Part shown: piece after piece, positions 42,434 to 52,209 of the stretch
How positions within the stretch are numbered: position 1 is the first letter of the stretch
Layout of the letters: each line of letters starts with the position of its first letter
Assembly (NCBI RefSeq): GCF_000987765.1
Contig: NZ_LAHP01000023.1
Coordinates: 1 to 53,178, forward strand
Direction: 5' to 3'
Length of the DNA: 53,178 bases
Source: Arsukibacterium sp. MJ3
GTDB lineage: Bacteria; Pseudomonadota; Gammaproteobacteria; Enterobacterales; Alteromonadaceae
Notes under the pieces: model-generated
Databases searched by the model: none
What the model saw: the letters and a program-made list of their open reading frames with translations, nothing else
Told to the model about the DNA's origin: nothing
Program-made: the position numbers and the translations under genes

Positions 42434-44419
42434 ATGTTCCGGAAAATATTAATAGCCAACCGTGGTGAAATAGCCTGTCGCGTTATCGACACCGCCCATA
42501 AGCTTGGCATTCGTTGCGTAGCGGTTTACTCCGATGCCGATGCCAATGCCCGCCATGTCAGCATGGCTGACGAAGCTTATTTACTGGGCCCCGCCCCCAG
42601 TAAAGATTCATATCTGCGCAGCGATAAAATTATTGCTATTGCCAAACAAAGCGGCGCTGAAGCCATACACCCTGGCTACGGTTTTTTATCTGAAAACGAA
42701 AGCTTTGCAAAAGCCTGTGATGATGCGGGTATCGTTTTTATTGGGCCACCTGTTGCAGCCATTACCGCCATGGGCTCAAAAAGTGCCGCCAAAATTATTA
42801 TGCACCAAGCCGGTGTACCGTTAGTACCTGGCTACCATGGTGATGATCAGTCTGACAAGCTACTAGCCAGCGAGTCGGCTAAAATTGGTTATCCACAGCT
42901 AATAAAAGCCGCCTATGGTGGCGGTGGCAAAGGCATGCGGGTGGTGTGGAAAAAAGAAGAATTTAGCGATGCGCTGGCCAGTGCACGCCGTGAAGCCAAA
43001 GCCGGTTTTGGCAACGACAAAATGTTGCTTGAGCGCTATTTAACCAAACCACGGCATATTGAAATTCAAGTGTTTTGCGATAATCACGGTAATGCTGTGT
43101 ATTTGGCAGAACGCGACTGCTCTATTCAACGTCGCCACCAGAAAGTGATTGAAGAAGCACCAGCACCCAATTTCAGTAACGAGCAACGCCAGGCCATGGG
43201 CGAAGCGGCAGTAAAAGCGGCCAAAGCCATTGATTATCGTGGTGCTGGCACCGTTGAGTTTTTGTTTGACGAAGACGGCTCGTTTTACTTTATGGAAATG
43301 AATACCCGGTTGCAGGTGGAACACCCGGTGACTGAAATGATAACCGGTCAGGATTTAGTAAAATGGCAGCTGTTAGTTGCGGCTAACGAGCCACTGCCAC
43401 TGAGCCAAAACCAGGTACAAATTGATGGCCACGCCATTGAAGTTCGGGTGTATGCTGAAGATCCTGATAACGACTTTATGCCGGCGACGGGCAAACTAAC
43501 TTATTTACGCCAACCTGAAGCCAGCCGTTATGTGCGGGTTGATACCGGTGTGGTAGAAAACGATGAAGTATCGCCCTTTTATGATCCGATGATTGCCAAA
43601 CTGATCGTTTGGGATGAAAGCCGCGATCGCGCCATCGCCAGAATGCTGCGGGCACTGGATGACTATCGCATTGCCGGTGTTACTACTAACTTAAGTTTTC
43701 TAACCAGCTTAACCGAACATCCGGCATTTAAAGCCGCTGAGCTGGATACCAACTTTATTAATCAACATCAGGCTACGCTCTTTGCACCGGCCAATAAGGA
43801 AGATAATCAGGCGCTGGTGCTGGCGGCGTTATTTATTATGGCGCAGCAAAAAGCCCCGGTAACAAGTGGTGTCAGTGCCAGTCCATGGCAATACAGCCAC
43901 GGTTGGCGCCTGAATGAAACACCCACCGTGTTGTTAACTTTATTGCAAGGCGAAGCGACACATCAGTTAATTATTCGCGAGCAACAACAACATTACGTGG
44001 TTGAATTGCAAGGTCAGCAACTGTGTTGCCAAGCGGCGTTAAAGGGTGATGAGCTTAGCGCAACATTGGGCGACCATAAAACCAAAGTGCGGGTTAGCCG
44101 CTATCAGGACACCATTAGTGTCTTTATTAAACATCACCGCTACGACTTTACTTATCGCACTGAAGTAACACCAGAGCTTGATGGGAGTGAACATGCCGGC
44201 AGCCTAACCGCGCCGATGAACGGTACAATTGTCGCTGTTATGACTAAAGCCGGCACCACGGTAAAAGTAGGTGACACCCTGATTATTATGGAAGCGATGA
44301 AAATGGAATACAGCATAAAAGCGCCAAAAAATGGTGTGGTGAATGATGTGTTTTATGCTGCGGGCGACATTGTAAAAGATGGCGCCGAGTTAGTCGACTT
44401 TAGCCCGGAGGAAGCATGA
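42434..44419 (+). CDS. liuD: Methylcrotonyl-CoA carboxylase, biotin carboxylase/carrier (alpha) subunit
   Basis: A 661-residue ATP-dependent biotin carboxylase fused to its biotin carrier. [15 protein letters not shown] begins the domain, [15 protein letters not shown] is the ATP-grasp loop, and [15 protein letters not shown] and EVRVYAEDP are the usual biotin carboxylase blocks. The biotinyl domain near the C-terminus has the target lysine in EAMKMEYS. It partners LiuB. The stop overlaps the liuE start (ATGA), so the two are coupled. Confidence 0.96.
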   Translation: MFRKILIANRGEIACRVIDTAHKLGIRCVAVYSDADANARHVSMADEAYLLGPAPSKDSYLRSDKIIAIAKQSGAEAIHPGYGFLSENESFAKACDDAGIVFIGPPVAAITAMGSKSAAKIIMHQAGVPLVPGYHGDDQSDKLLASESAKIGYPQLIKAAYGGGGKGMRVVWKKEEFSDALASARREAKAGFGNDKMLLERYLTKPRHIEIQVFCDNHGNAVYLAERDCSIQRRHQKVIEEAPAPNFSNEQRQAMGEAAVKAAKAIDYRGAGTVEFLFDEDGSFYFMEMNTRLQVEHPVTEMITGQDLVKWQLLVAANEPLPLSQNQVQIDGHAIEVRVYAEDPDNDFMPATGKLTYLRQPEASRYVRVDTGVVENDEVSPFYDPMIAKLIVWDESRDRAIARMLRALDDYRIAGVTTNLSFLTSLTEHPAFKAAELDTNFINQHQATLFAPANKEDNQALVLAALFIMAQQKAPVTSGVSASPWQYSHGWRLNETPTVLLTLLQGEATHQLIIREQQQHYVVELQGQQLCCQAALKGDELSATLGDHKTKVRVSRYQDTISVFIKHHRYDFTYRTEVTPELDGSEHAGSLTAPMNGTIVAVMTKAGTTVKVGDTLIIMEAMKMEYSIKAPKNGVVNDVFYAAGDIVKDGAELVDFSPEEA

Positions 44420-45330
44420 GCCTGCCGCAACATGTGCAAATAGTGGAAGTAGGCCCGCGCGATGGCCTGCAAAACGAAGCGGCAGTGTCAACCGCCGATA
44501 AAGTTGTACTCATTGATATGCTTAGCGCCGCTGGCCTTAGCTATATTGAAAGTGGTGCCTTTGTCTCACCGAAGTGGGTCCCCCAAATGGCGGATTCTGG
44601 CGAAGTATTTGCCGGTATTAAGCGAAAAGCCGGGGTAACCTATGCCGCACTTACGCCAAATTTAAAAGGCTATGCAGCAGCAAAAGCAGCAGGTGCAACT
44701 GAAGTAGCCATATTTGGTGCTGCCTCAGAAGCCTTTAGCCAGAAAAATATTAACTGCACTATTGCTGAAAGCTTAGCGCGCTTTGCACCGGTCGTGGAAG
44801 CGGCGCTGGCTGATGGTATTAAAGTACGGGGTTATGTCTCATGTGCGCTGGGCTGCCCTTATCAGGGTGAAGTTGCCCCAACTGAAGTGGCATTAGTTGC
44901 TAAGGCACTACTGGAGCTGGGCTGCTATGAAATATCACTGGGTGATACCATCGGTGTCGGTACCCCGAAAAAAGTGAATGCCATGCTCGACGCAGTACTT
45001 GCAATGGTACCCGCAGAAAAAGTAGCAGTACATTTTCATGACACTTATGGCCAGGCCCTCACCAATATTTATGTGGCGCTAAACCGTGGTATTAGCATTA
45101 TTGATAGTGCCGTAGCCGGTTTGGGTGGCTGCCCTTACGCAGCCGGGGCATCTGGCAACGTGGCTACTGAAGATGTGGTGTATTTACTTAACGGCTTAGG
45201 TATTACCCATGGCATCGATTTAACGGCGCTGGCGCAGGCAGGTTGGTTTATTACCGACAAGCTGGGCAAGCAGCCTAGTTCTAAAGTAGGATTGGCATTT
45301 AAGGCTAAGTGCAGTCAGACTGGTGGTTAG
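44416..45330 (+). CDS. liuE: Hydroxymethylglutaryl-CoA lyase
   Basis: A 304-residue TIM-barrel lyase cutting HMG-CoA to acetoacetate and acetyl-Co[13 protein letters not shown] at the N-terminus supplies the metal/substrate Arg and Asp. [29 protein letters not shown] with the metal His pair, and the signature [20 protein letters not shown] with its catalytic Cys are all present. Acetoacetate is then activated by the CoA transferase encoded after a 323-bp gap that holds two hairpin repeats. Confidence 0.96.
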   Translation: MSLPQHVQIVEVGPRDGLQNEAAVSTADKVVLIDMLSAAGLSYIESGAFVSPKWVPQMADSGEVFAGIKRKAGVTYAALTPNLKGYAAAKAAGATEVAIFGAASEAFSQKNINCTIAESLARFAPVVEAALADGIKVRGYVSCALGCPYQGEVAPTEVALVAKALLELGCYEISLGDTIGVGTPKKVNAMLDAVLAMVPAEKVAVHFHDTYGQALTNIYVALNRGISIIDSAVAGLGGCPYAAGASGNVATEDVVYLLNGLGITHGIDLTALAQAGWFITDKLGKQPSSKVGLAFKAKCSQTGG

Positions 45331-45373
45331 TTAACAGCAGCTAAAAAGGTTCTTCGAACACGGTAAACACTCC

Positions 45374-45461
45374 GTACAACTTTGCCGAAACACGCCGTAA
45401 ATACGTCCCTGTAGGCTCCTGTTTTTCATCCATGAAAAACACGGTTTCGGCTAAAGTGTAC
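45374..45461 (-). repeat. Hairpin repeat type A, copy 3
   Basis: Inverted relative to copies 1 and 2. Outer arms GTAC/GTAC with GCCGAAAC and GTTTCGGC pair. On the minus strand the core CGTGTTTTTCATGGATGAAA, ACAGGAGCC and TTACGGCGTG matches the other copies, while the inner stem has changed on both sides. Confidence 0.75.
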
Positions 45462-45500
45462 TGTGCGCTTCCCTTTACTCAGGTGTAAGCGGATGCGGAT

Positions 45501-45589
45501 GTGATTTTTTCTGAGACCGTTGAAGCCCTGGACGGGCGGAAACGAGCCCCCAGGGAGGGGTTCACGGCGTGTCGCAGACAAAAATACAC
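45501..45589 (-). repeat. Hairpin repeat type B, copy 3
   Basis: Read on the minus strand, the core GACACGCCGTGAACCCC, CCCTGGGGGCTCG, CCGCCCGTCCAGGGC and CAACGGTC matches copies 1 and 2. The outer arms GTG-TTTTT-TCTG and their complement pair within this copy. Confidence 0.75.
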
Positions 45590-45653
45590 TTAGCAGCAGC
45601 GTAATCGAAGAACGGCTCTAAAATACAGTTCAGCAAAGAACAGAGGACATCAA

Positions 45654-46355
45654 ATGGCAGGGTTTAATAAAGTCGTACATAGCTACGAAGACGCCATGGC
45701 TGGCCTGCAAGACGGCATGACCGTTATTGCCGGTGGCTTTGGTTTATGCGGTATACCGGAAGGTTTAATTGCCCAGATTAAAAAAATGGGCACCACCGAC
45801 TTAACGGTGGTGTCGAACAACTGCGGTGTTGACGGCTTTGGCCTTGGTATTTTGCTGGAAGACCGCCAAATCAAAAAAATGGTCGCCTCATATGTTGGTG
45901 AAAACGCCCTGTTTGAAAAACAACTGCTTAGCGGCGAGTTGGAAGTAGAACTTACCCCACAAGGCACGCTGGCCGAAAAAATGCGGGCCGGCGGTGCAGG
46001 CATACCCGCTTTTTTTACTGCAACCGGTTATGGCACCCCCGTCGCTGAAGGTAAAGAAACTCGCGAAATTAATGGCCGCCATTATGTGTTAGAGCCAGCA
46101 ATTACCGGTGACTTTGCCATAATACGTGCCTGGAAAGCTGACCGATACGGTAATTTGGTATTTCGCCACACCTCAATGAATTTCAACCCAATGGCCGCAA
46201 CAGCCGGTAAAATTACCGTGGTTGAAGTAGAAGAAATTGTTGAACCGGGCGAACTGGAACCGTCACAAATTCACACCCCGGGTATTTACGTCCAGCGCGT
46301 TATTAAAGGCAACTTTGAAAAGCGCATCGAACGTCGTATGGTTCGGCAAGATTAA
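45654..46355 (+). CDS. scoA: 3-Oxoacid (acetoacetate) CoA-transferase subunit A
   Basis: A 233-residue alpha subunit. [13 protein letters not shown] at the N-terminus is the family signature. TFPQ-type NTP sites are absent, as expected, and the domain closes with [13 protein letters not shown]. With ScoB it moves CoA from succinyl-CoA to acetoacetate, so acetoacetate from LiuE becomes acetoacetyl-CoA for the thiolase. A GAGGACATCAA region precedes the ATG. ScoB starts ten bases after its stop. Preference for other donor acids cannot be excluded. Confidence 0.93.
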   Translation: MAGFNKVVHSYEDAMAGLQDGMTVIAGGFGLCGIPEGLIAQIKKMGTTDLTVVSNNCGVDGFGLGILLEDRQIKKMVASYVGENALFEKQLLSGELEVELTPQGTLAEKMRAGGAGIPAFFTATGYGTPVAEGKETREINGRHYVLEPAITGDFAIIRAWKADRYGNLVFRHTSMNFNPMAATAGKITVVEVEEIVEPGELEPSQIHTPGIYVQRVIKGNFEKRIERRMVRQD

Positions 46356-46365
46356 GGAGGCAATT

Positions 46366-47025
46366 ATGGCTTTATCTCGTGAACAAGTGGCAATGCGCGT
46401 AGCGCAAGAGCTGCAAGATGGTTATTACGTTAACTTGGGTATTGGCATTCCAACCTTGGTGGCCAATTACGTGCCAGCCGGTATTGAAGTAATGCTGCAG
46501 TCTGAAAACGGCCTGCTGGGCATGGGACCTTACCCAACAGATGCAGAACTTGACGCTGATATGATTAATGCCGGCAAAGAAACCGTGACCGCTATTAAAG
46601 GCGCAGCCATTTTCAGCTCAGCAGAAAGCTTTGCCATGATCCGCGGCGGTCATGTTGATTTAACCGTGCTGGGCGCATTTGAAGTAGACCAAAACGGCAA
46701 CATCGCCAGCTGGATGATCCCGGGTAAACTGATTAAAGGTATGGGCGGCGCCATGGATTTAGTGGCCGGCGCACAAAATATTGTGGTTACCATGACCCAT
46801 GCTGACAAATACGGCAATAGTAAGCTATTAAACGACTGCACCCTGCCACTGACAGGCGTAGGTTGCGTTAAAAAAATTGTCACCGATTTAGCGGTATTAG
46901 AAGTACGTAACGGCGCCTTCCACCTACTAGAGCGCGCCCCGGGTATTAGTATTGAAGAAATTCAGCAAAAAACCGCTGGCAAGCTGGTCGTCGACGGCGA
47001 CATACCGGAAATGGCGTTTAGTTAA
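46366..47025 (+). CDS. scoB: 3-Oxoacid (acetoacetate) CoA-transferase subunit B
   Basis: A 219-residue beta subunit with the catalytic Glu in LQSENGLLGMGPYP, which forms the CoA thioester intermediate. GIGIPTLVANYVP lies at the N-terminus and ASWMIPGKLIKGMGGAMDLV in the middle. The ATG at 46366 has AAGGAGG six bases upstream and is preferred to an earlier frame that would run inside scoA. It ends the liu operon 19 bp before a rho-independent terminator. Confidence 0.94.
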   Translation: MALSREQVAMRVAQELQDGYYVNLGIGIPTLVANYVPAGIEVMLQSENGLLGMGPYPTDAELDADMINAGKETVTAIKGAAIFSSAESFAMIRGGHVDLTVLGAFEVDQNGNIASWMIPGKLIKGMGGAMDLVAGAQNIVVTMTHADKYGNSKLLNDCTLPLTGVGCVKKIVTDLAVLEVRNGAFHLLERAPGISIEEIQQKTAGKLVVDGDIPEMAFS

Positions 47026-47044
47026 CACTATTGTTGTGATACTT

Positions 47045-47066
47045 AAGCGCCTACGGGCGCTTTTTT
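47045..47066 (+). terminator. Rho-independent terminator of the liu operon
   Basis: AAGCGCC, loop TACG, GGCGCTT, then a run of T: a seven-pair stem with a stable tetraloop and U-tail. Confidence 0.92.
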
Positions 47067-47169
47067 GTTATATCGCCCGAAATAAGCGACAGTTTACCGC
47101 CAGCCTAATTGTCAATAGCTTACTTTAACGCCAAGATAACGACAATAAAATTACTAAGGAGTTTTACCT

Positions 47170-48675
47170 ATGTTTCGTCTTTCTACCTTGGCTGCACTAT
47201 TGCTGGCCACTTACAGCGCTAACGCTGATCAATTTGCCATTAAAGCTAGCGCCAATGTCGCACATTCAGCCGATACCCTATTACTGCTGGTTAGCCCGGA
47301 CCAACTAAATACTAATCCACAACTGGCCGCCATTAGTAAACAAGAAAACTTTAGTGCCGAGCATGGCAAAACCCTAACCTGGCTGGCCCCGGCTGCACCA
47401 TATGCCCAGTACCAGCGAGTAGTACTAGTTGGCGCTGGCGAGAGCGAGCTACTTACCCCGTACCAAGTTAGTTTGTTAGGCTCAACCGTGGCGCACTCGT
47501 TGCTAAATTCAGCAGCTCACACTATTCAGCTAGATTCCACCTTGCTGCAATCAGCAATTGCCCAACCAGAGCTGCTGGCACAGTTAAGCCATGGCATTAA
47601 CCTGGCAAGCTACACCTTTAATCGTTATCACACTGATGACGAACCGGAAAAAATCCGAAATATCTATTTATTAAGCCGTGAGCTAACCGCTACCGAGCAG
47701 CGGCTAGCGCAGATAAATGCGCTAACGGAAGGGGTAGTACTGGCCCGCAATCTTATTAATGAACCGGCTAATGGCATTTATCCAGAAACCTTTGTCAAAC
47801 AAGCTCTGGAGCTGCGCAAGCTAGGTGCCAAAGTAACAGTACTGGATCAGGCTGCACTGAAAAAAGCCGGTATGGGTGCGCATTTGGCAGTTGGTCAGGG
47901 TAGCCAAAGACCACCATATTTAGTGATTGTGCATTGGGAAGGCAGCAAGCAACAACCTTTAGCACTGGTGGGAAAAGGTATTACCTTTGATACCGGCGGT
48001 TATAACCTAAAAACACAGGCCGACACCCTATTACGCATGACCAGTGATATGGCGGGTGCCGCAGCAGTGCTTGGCACCATGCATACCCTGGCCAAGCAAA
48101 AAGCCCCGGTTAATGTAGTAGGTTTAATGGCGCTGGCCGAAAATATGATTTCAGATCGGGCGTACCTGCCGGGCGATGTTATTACTGCTGGCAATGGTAA
48201 AACTATTGAAATTATTAACACCGATGCTGAAGGTCGTTTGGTGATGGCCGATGCACTTTGGTATGCCGAGCAAAACTTTAAACCGCGGGCAATAGTCGAT
48301 ATCGCGACGCTTACCGGCTCTAAAGTGACGGCACTAGGTGCTTATTACGCTGGTATGTTTAGTAAAGATGAGCAACTGGTTGCACAGCTAACCCAAGCCG
48401 GTGTGACAGTCCAAGAGAAAGTGTGGCGCTTACCGCTAACTGATGAAATGTTGCCGGAATTAAAAAGCCGTATCGCCGATTTACGCAACACCGGCAGCAC
48501 TACAGGTGCCTCTACTGCTGCGCTGTTTTTACAGCAGTTTGTGACAGACACCCCTTTTGCTCACCTTGATATTGCCGGTAATGCGCTAAGTAGTAGCAAC
48601 AAAGGCTTGCACACTGAAGGTGGCACAGGCTTTGGCGTGCGTTTGCTTACTGAGTGGGTGTTAACTCAGCAATAA
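47170..48675 (+). CDS. Exported M17 leucyl aminopeptidase
   Basis: A 501-residue cytosol-aminopeptidase-family enzyme with a signal peptide (cleavage after SANA). The C-terminal catalytic domain has ALVGKGITFDTGGYNLKT (metal-binding Lys and Asp), MTSDMAGAAAVLG, and the signature NTDAEGRLVMADAL with metal ligands and catalytic Arg. TLTGSKVTALG and NTGSTTGASTAALFLQQF follow. Export distinguishes it from housekeeping PepA. It would trim peptides in the periplasm and feed amino acids to the catabolic locus next door. AAGGAG stands upstream of the ATG. It is monocistronic, with a shared terminator-like hairpin downstream. Confidence 0.93.
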   Translation: MFRLSTLAALLLATYSANADQFAIKASANVAHSADTLLLLVSPDQLNTNPQLAAISKQENFSAEHGKTLTWLAPAAPYAQYQRVVLVGAGESELLTPYQVSLLGSTVAHSLLNSAAHTIQLDSTLLQSAIAQPELLAQLSHGINLASYTFNRYHTDDEPEKIRNIYLLSRELTATEQRLAQINALTEGVVLARNLINEPANGIYPETFVKQALELRKLGAKVTVLDQAALKKAGMGAHLAVGQGSQRPPYLVIVHWEGSKQQPLALVGKGITFDTGGYNLKTQADTLLRMTSDMAGAAAVLGTMHTLAKQKAPVNVVGLMALAENMISDRAYLPGDVITAGNGKTIEIINTDAEGRLVMADALWYAEQNFKPRAIVDIATLTGSKVTALGAYYAGMFSKDEQLVAQLTQAGVTVQEKVWRLPLTDEMLPELKSRIADLRNTGSTTGASTAALFLQQFVTDTPFAHLDIAGNALSSSNKGLHTEGGTGFGVRLLTEWVLTQQ

Positions 48676-48728
48676 TACGGTAATTACCCAAGCACTTTTA
48701 CCAAAAATACAATGTGCAAAAAATAGCC

Positions 48729-48750
48729 GCCCGGTAACAGGTTACCGGGC
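48729..48750. terminator. Bidirectional terminator-like hairpin
   Basis: GCCCGGTAAC, AG, GTTACCGGGC: a perfect ten-pair inverted repeat between two convergent genes. On the minus strand a T-run follows after a few bases (CTATTTTTT). Confidence 0.75.
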
Positions 48751-48754
48751 AAAT

Positions 48755-49636
48755 TTAGCGCTGTAGCCGTGCCAATAGGCTAGACGTATCCCAGCGGCTA
48801 CCACCCATTTGTTGCACTTCACTATAAAACTGGTCGACTAACGCTGTAATGGGTAAATGGCTACCATTTTGCCGTGCTTCATGTAAGGCAATGCCTAAGT
48901 CTTTACGCATCCAATCAACCGCAAAGCCAAAATCGTATTTATTATCGAGCATGGTTTTATAGCGGTTTTGCATCTGCCACGACTGTGCAGCTCCTTGTGA
49001 AATAACTTCTACTACCGCGGCGGCATCGAGGCCGGCATTTTGTGCAAAATTAAGCGCTTCAGCCAGGCCTTGCACTACGCCAGCAATACAAATCTGGTTA
49101 ACCATTTTTGCTAACTGGCCACTGCCGGCTGGTCCGAGTAATTTGGCACAGCGCGCATAGCACATGATGGCTGGCTCAGCCTTAATCATAGCAGTGGCAT
49201 CACCGCCAATCATTACCGTTAAACTGCCATTCTCAGCGCCAGCCTGGCCTCCGGAAACCGGTGCATCTAAAAAGCCAACGTGTTGCTCGGTACACGCTGC
49301 GCCAAGCTCTCGGGCTAGCTCGGCTGAGGCCGTAGTATGGTCAACCAATACGGCACCCGGTTGCAGAGTACCTAAAACACCTTGCTCGCCATAGACCACT
49401 GATCGTACATCGTGGTCATTGCCAACACATAAAAACACCAGTTTGGCATTAACCGCTGCCAATGCCGGGTTAACGGCACTACTGCCACCATATTGATTGA
49501 CCCAGGCTTGTGCTTTACTGGCAGTACGGTTATACACCGTTACCTCATAACCTTTTTGCTGCAAGTAACCCGCCATCGGATAGCCCATAACACCCAAGCC
49601 GATAAACGCGACTTTATCTTTCTGATCGTTTGACAT
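48755..49636 (-). CDS. NAD(P)-dependent beta-hydroxyacid dehydrogenase (HIBADH/GarR family)
   Basis: A 293-residue paralogue of MmsB. FIGLGVMGYPMAGYLQQKGY is the NAD loop, DAPVSGGQAGAENGSL the substrate block, and GSGQLAKMVNQICIAG carries the catalytic Lys. The NPCPG segment of true hydroxyisobutyrate dehydrogenases is absent; the C-terminus resembles tartronate semialdehyde and succinate-semialdehyde-type reductases. The substrate is therefore uncertain. It converges with the aminopeptidase gene and is divergent from the glutathione peroxidase gene. No partner genes for glyoxylate metabolism are near. Confidence 0.85.
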   Translation of the reverse strand: MSNDQKDKVAFIGLGVMGYPMAGYLQQKGYEVTVYNRTASKAQAWVNQYGGSSAVNPALAAVNAKLVFLCVGNDHDVRSVVYGEQGVLGTLQPGAVLVDHTTASAELARELGAACTEQHVGFLDAPVSGGQAGAENGSLTVMIGGDATAMIKAEPAIMCYARCAKLLGPAGSGQLAKMVNQICIAGVVQGLAEALNFAQNAGLDAAAVVEVISQGAAQSWQMQNRYKTMLDNKYDFGFAVDWMRKDLGIALHEARQNGSHLPITALVDQFYSEVQQMGGSRWDTSSLLARLQR

Positions 49637-49755
49637 AAAAATGACTTATACCTGTGAAATGATAAGATGTTAGCTTACAAACTTAACCAGTGAAAAGAAA
49701 GTGAGTTGCGCTAAAGACCGTTAATCCATCAGTTGAAGTATCATCGGGAAGCATA

Positions 49756-50235
49756 ATGATCAACATACACCAGTTCAAAGTTAAAGATGCGCAGGGCAGA
49801 GACGTCGATCTAACAGAATACCGCGGTAAAGTGGTGTTAATTGTCAATACCGCCAGCCAATGTGGCTTTACGCCGCAATATCAGCAGCTGGAACAATTGT
49901 ATCAACAATACAAAGCACGTGACTTGATGATCCTGGCGTTTCCCTGTAACCAATTTGGTGGCCAGGAGCCGGGTGACGATAACGACATTCAGCAATTTTG
50001 TCAGCTAAACTATGGAGTGAGTTTTCCGGTAATGGCCAAAATTAATGTTAATGGTCTAAAGGCCTCGCCACTATTTGATCATTTAAAAGACAATGCCCGC
50101 GGTTTGCTGAAAACCCGCGCCATTAAATGGAACTTCACTAAGTTCCTTATTAATAAACAGGGCGAAGTGGTAAAGCGCTACGCTCCACGTACCAAACCCG
50201 GCAGCATCGTTCAGGCGATAGAAGAACTGCTATAA
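49756..50235 (+). CDS. Glutathione peroxidase (cysteine type)
   Basis: A 159-residue thioredoxin-fold peroxidase. NTASQCGFTPQYQQLEQLYQ has the peroxidatic Cys, FPCNQFGGQEPG the conserved Gln and second-site Cys, and WNFTKFLI the Trp/Asn of the catalytic tetrad. It is Cys rather than Sec, as usual in bacteria, so it may use thioredoxin more than glutathione. It reduces organic peroxides in the cytoplasm or periplasm; no signal peptide is present. The gene is followed by ldhA after 73 bp. Confidence 0.94.
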   Translation: MINIHQFKVKDAQGRDVDLTEYRGKVVLIVNTASQCGFTPQYQQLEQLYQQYKARDLMILAFPCNQFGGQEPGDDNDIQQFCQLNYGVSFPVMAKINVNGLKASPLFDHLKDNARGLLKTRAIKWNFTKFLINKQGEVVKRYAPRTKPGSIVQAIEELL

Positions 50236-50308
50236 CTTTGATCTGGCGCTAATTATGACACTATCAACTGATCTACACTTTACACATGCCAAAAACGGGA
50301 TGTTACCG

Positions 50309-51289
50309 ATGAAAGTTGCCGTGTTCAGTGCCAAAAAATATGATCAAGACGGGTTTAGTCAATGGGCCGATCCCAGTTTGCAGTTCAGCTACTTTGATAG
50401 CCGCCTAAGTACGCTTAACCTGAAATTAGCTCAGGGTTGTCATGCTATTTGCGCCTTTGTTAACGATGATTTGTCTGCTCCAGTATTACAACAAATGTCA
50501 GCGATGGGCATTGAAATGGTGGCGCTGCGTTGTGCTGGCTTTAACAATGTTGACTTGGACACGGCAAAAGCGTTGGGTATTCGGGTTGCCAGAGTGCCAG
50601 CATACTCACCCGAAGCAGTGGCAGAACATACTGTTGCCATGATGCTTACGTTAAATCGCAAACTACACAAAGCCTATAACCGGGTTAGGGATAACAATTT
50701 TTCTCTTGACGGTTTAATGGGTTTTAATATGCACGGCAAAACAGTAGGGTTAATTGGTACCGGCAGGATTGGCTTGGCCACTGCCCGTATTTTACAAGGT
50801 TTTGGCTGTAAATTAGTGTGCTATGACATTGAACCCGTGGCTGAACTGGCAGAGCATTATGTTAGCCTGAACGAGTTATATGCTCAAAGCGATATTATTA
50901 GCTTACATTGCCCGCTTAATCCAGCCACTAAACACCTGATCAATGCCAATTCATTGGCAAAAATGCGCGATGGCGTTATGCTAATTAATACCAGCCGCGG
51001 TGGCTTAATTAATACCAAAACCGTCATTGCAGGTTTAAAAGATCGAAAAATTGGCTATCTGGGTTTAGATGTCTACGAGCAGGAAGCGGATATCTTTTTT
51101 GAAAACTTATCAGAACAAATGATTGATGACGAAGTATTTGAGCGACTGCTCACCTTCCCTAATGTGCTTATCACCAGCCATCAGGCCTTTTTTACCAAGG
51201 AAGCACTGCAGCAAATCAGCAGTATTACCAGTGACAACTTAATGGCATTTGCCGGCGGTAACGCCACCGGCAATGAACTAGTAACGTAA
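50309..51289 (+). CDS. ldhA: D-lactate dehydrogenase, fermentative
   Basis: A 326-residue D-2-hydroxyacid dehydrogenase. MKVAVFSAKKYDQDGF matches the LdhA N-terminus, LRCAGFNNVDL and RVPAYSPEAVAEHTV are catalytic-domain blocks, GLIGTGRIGLATARIL is the NAD loop, and LITSHQAFFTKEAL supplies the catalytic His. Arg and Glu of the triad are in INTSRGG and YEQEAD. The ATG at 50309 is chosen because it gives the family N-terminus and has GGGA nine bases upstream; a start 18 codons earlier is unlikely. It reduces pyruvate to D-lactate during fermentation. Confidence 0.95.
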   Translation: MKVAVFSAKKYDQDGFSQWADPSLQFSYFDSRLSTLNLKLAQGCHAICAFVNDDLSAPVLQQMSAMGIEMVALRCAGFNNVDLDTAKALGIRVARVPAYSPEAVAEHTVAMMLTLNRKLHKAYNRVRDNNFSLDGLMGFNMHGKTVGLIGTGRIGLATARILQGFGCKLVCYDIEPVAELAEHYVSLNELYAQSDIISLHCPLNPATKHLINANSLAKMRDGVMLINTSRGGLINTKTVIAGLKDRKIGYLGLDVYEQEADIFFENLSEQMIDDEVFERLLTFPNVLITSHQAFFTKEALQQISSITSDNLMAFAGGNATGNELVT

Positions 51290-51314
51290 TTTATTAGTGC
51301 AAAAAACGCGGCGC

Positions 51315-51707
51315 TCAGGCGTCGTCGCTCATTTCATCTAATAATGTTTCGGCCAGCTCATCCGGCATTACAACCACACCCGGGCCATCTGCATCAGGCA
51401 GTACCGCAATGGCTAATTCATCGCCATTTAAGCCTGAGGTCCATTTTTCCAGCCAGGTTTTAATATCAATAGCTTTGGCAGTACAATGCTGCCATTCACC
51501 TTCAATCCATTGCTCGGCCAGTTCCGCATGAGGCCATACCGGAATACAACGATCATCTTCGGCACTAACTAGCACAAAACCTTCTTCGTCGGTTAAAATC
51601 CAGATTTCTGCTAAGTCGGCTACGGCCTGAATAAAGTAGTCATAACGTTGCTCGGCATCAAGTGCCAGAATGCGGCCTAGCTCTTCAGGGCTTAATTGAT
51701 ATTCCAT
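51315..51707 (-). CDS. DUF2750 family protein
   Basis: A 130-residue acidic soluble protein of unknown function. LSPEELGRILALDAEQRYDYFIQAVADL, EIWILTDEEGFVLVS, PVWPHAELAEQWI and VVMPDELAETLLDEM are the DUF2750 blocks. The ATG at 51707 has AGGA seven bases upstream; an in-frame TTG five codons earlier is not needed. It converges with ldhA. No partner is suggested by the neighbours. Confidence 0.8.
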   Translation of the reverse strand: MEYQLSPEELGRILALDAEQRYDYFIQAVADLAEIWILTDEEGFVLVSAEDDRCIPVWPHAELAEQWIEGEWQHCTAKAIDIKTWLEKWTSGLNGDELAIAVLPDADGPGVVVMPDELAETLLDEMSDDA

Positions 51708-51780
51708 AAGGGTATCCTGCAAATAAAAAAGTGCGCTTATGATGCCGGATTTGCTGCTATAAAGCCATCAGAAAAACGTT

Positions 51781-52209
51781 TTACCACAGCTGCCGGGCTA
51801 ACACTAATAGTAGTGCATAACGTGCGCCCTTACCTAATGCCACCAGCATTAAGAACAGGCTAAAACGAACCCGCAAGGTGCCGGCAACCAGGGTTAGTGG
51901 GTCACCCACTATTGGCAGCCAGGCCAGTAACAGGCTCCAGCTGCCATAGCGTTGAAACTGTAGCTGTGCTTTATGTAGTTGCTGCGGGCTTACCGGAAAC
52001 CAGCGCTTATGCTGAAAACGCAGCAATTCTTTACCCAGATACCAGTTAACACAAGAACCCAGAGTATTGCCGCTGGTTGCTGCCAGCCACAGCCCTAATG
52101 GCGCATAGCCTTGCTGCGCTAAAGCCAGAAGCAGCACCTCGGATGAGGCTGGCAATAAGGTTGCAGCAATAAAGCTGGTAGCAAACAGTGAGACGTATCC
52201 GAAAAACAT
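51781..52209 (-). CDS. yqaA: YqaA/DedA-type SNARE-associated membrane protein
   Basis: A 142-residue inner-membrane protein with four hydrophobic segments. FIAATLLPASSEVLLLALA, SGNTLGSCVNWYLGKEL and WLPIVGDPLTLVAGTLRV are the VTT/DedA-like blocks; this short version corresponds to E. coli YqaA. DedA relatives take part in undecaprenyl phosphate recycling and lipid balance, but YqaA itself is uncharacterised. The gene is leftward and separated from the DUF2750 gene by about 70 bp. Confidence 0.88.
   Translation of the reverse strand: MFFGYVSLFATSFIAATLLPASSEVLLLALAQQGYAPLGLWLAATSGNTLGSCVNWYLGKELLRFQHKRWFPVSPQQLHKAQLQFQRYGSWSLLLAWLPIVGDPLTLVAGTLRVRFSLFLMLVALGKGARYALLLVLARQLW

Larger units (their letters stand above)
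45331..45653. other. 323-bp gap with two hairpin repeats
   Basis: Between liuE and scoA. A type A copy (45374-45461) and a type B copy (45501-45589) lie inside a larger inverted pair, GTTCTTCGA (45349-45357) and TCGAAGAAC (45605-45613). No gene is visible. Confidence 0.7.

Noticed and set aside
30340..45589. CRISPR array as an explanation of the repeats
   Set aside because: Units are 85-115 bp, kilobases apart, in both orientations and without regular spacers.
30678..49636. mmsB and the homologue at 48.8 kb as a recent duplication
   Set aside because: They differ widely outside the cofactor and substrate motifs, so they are old paralogues of different subfamilies.
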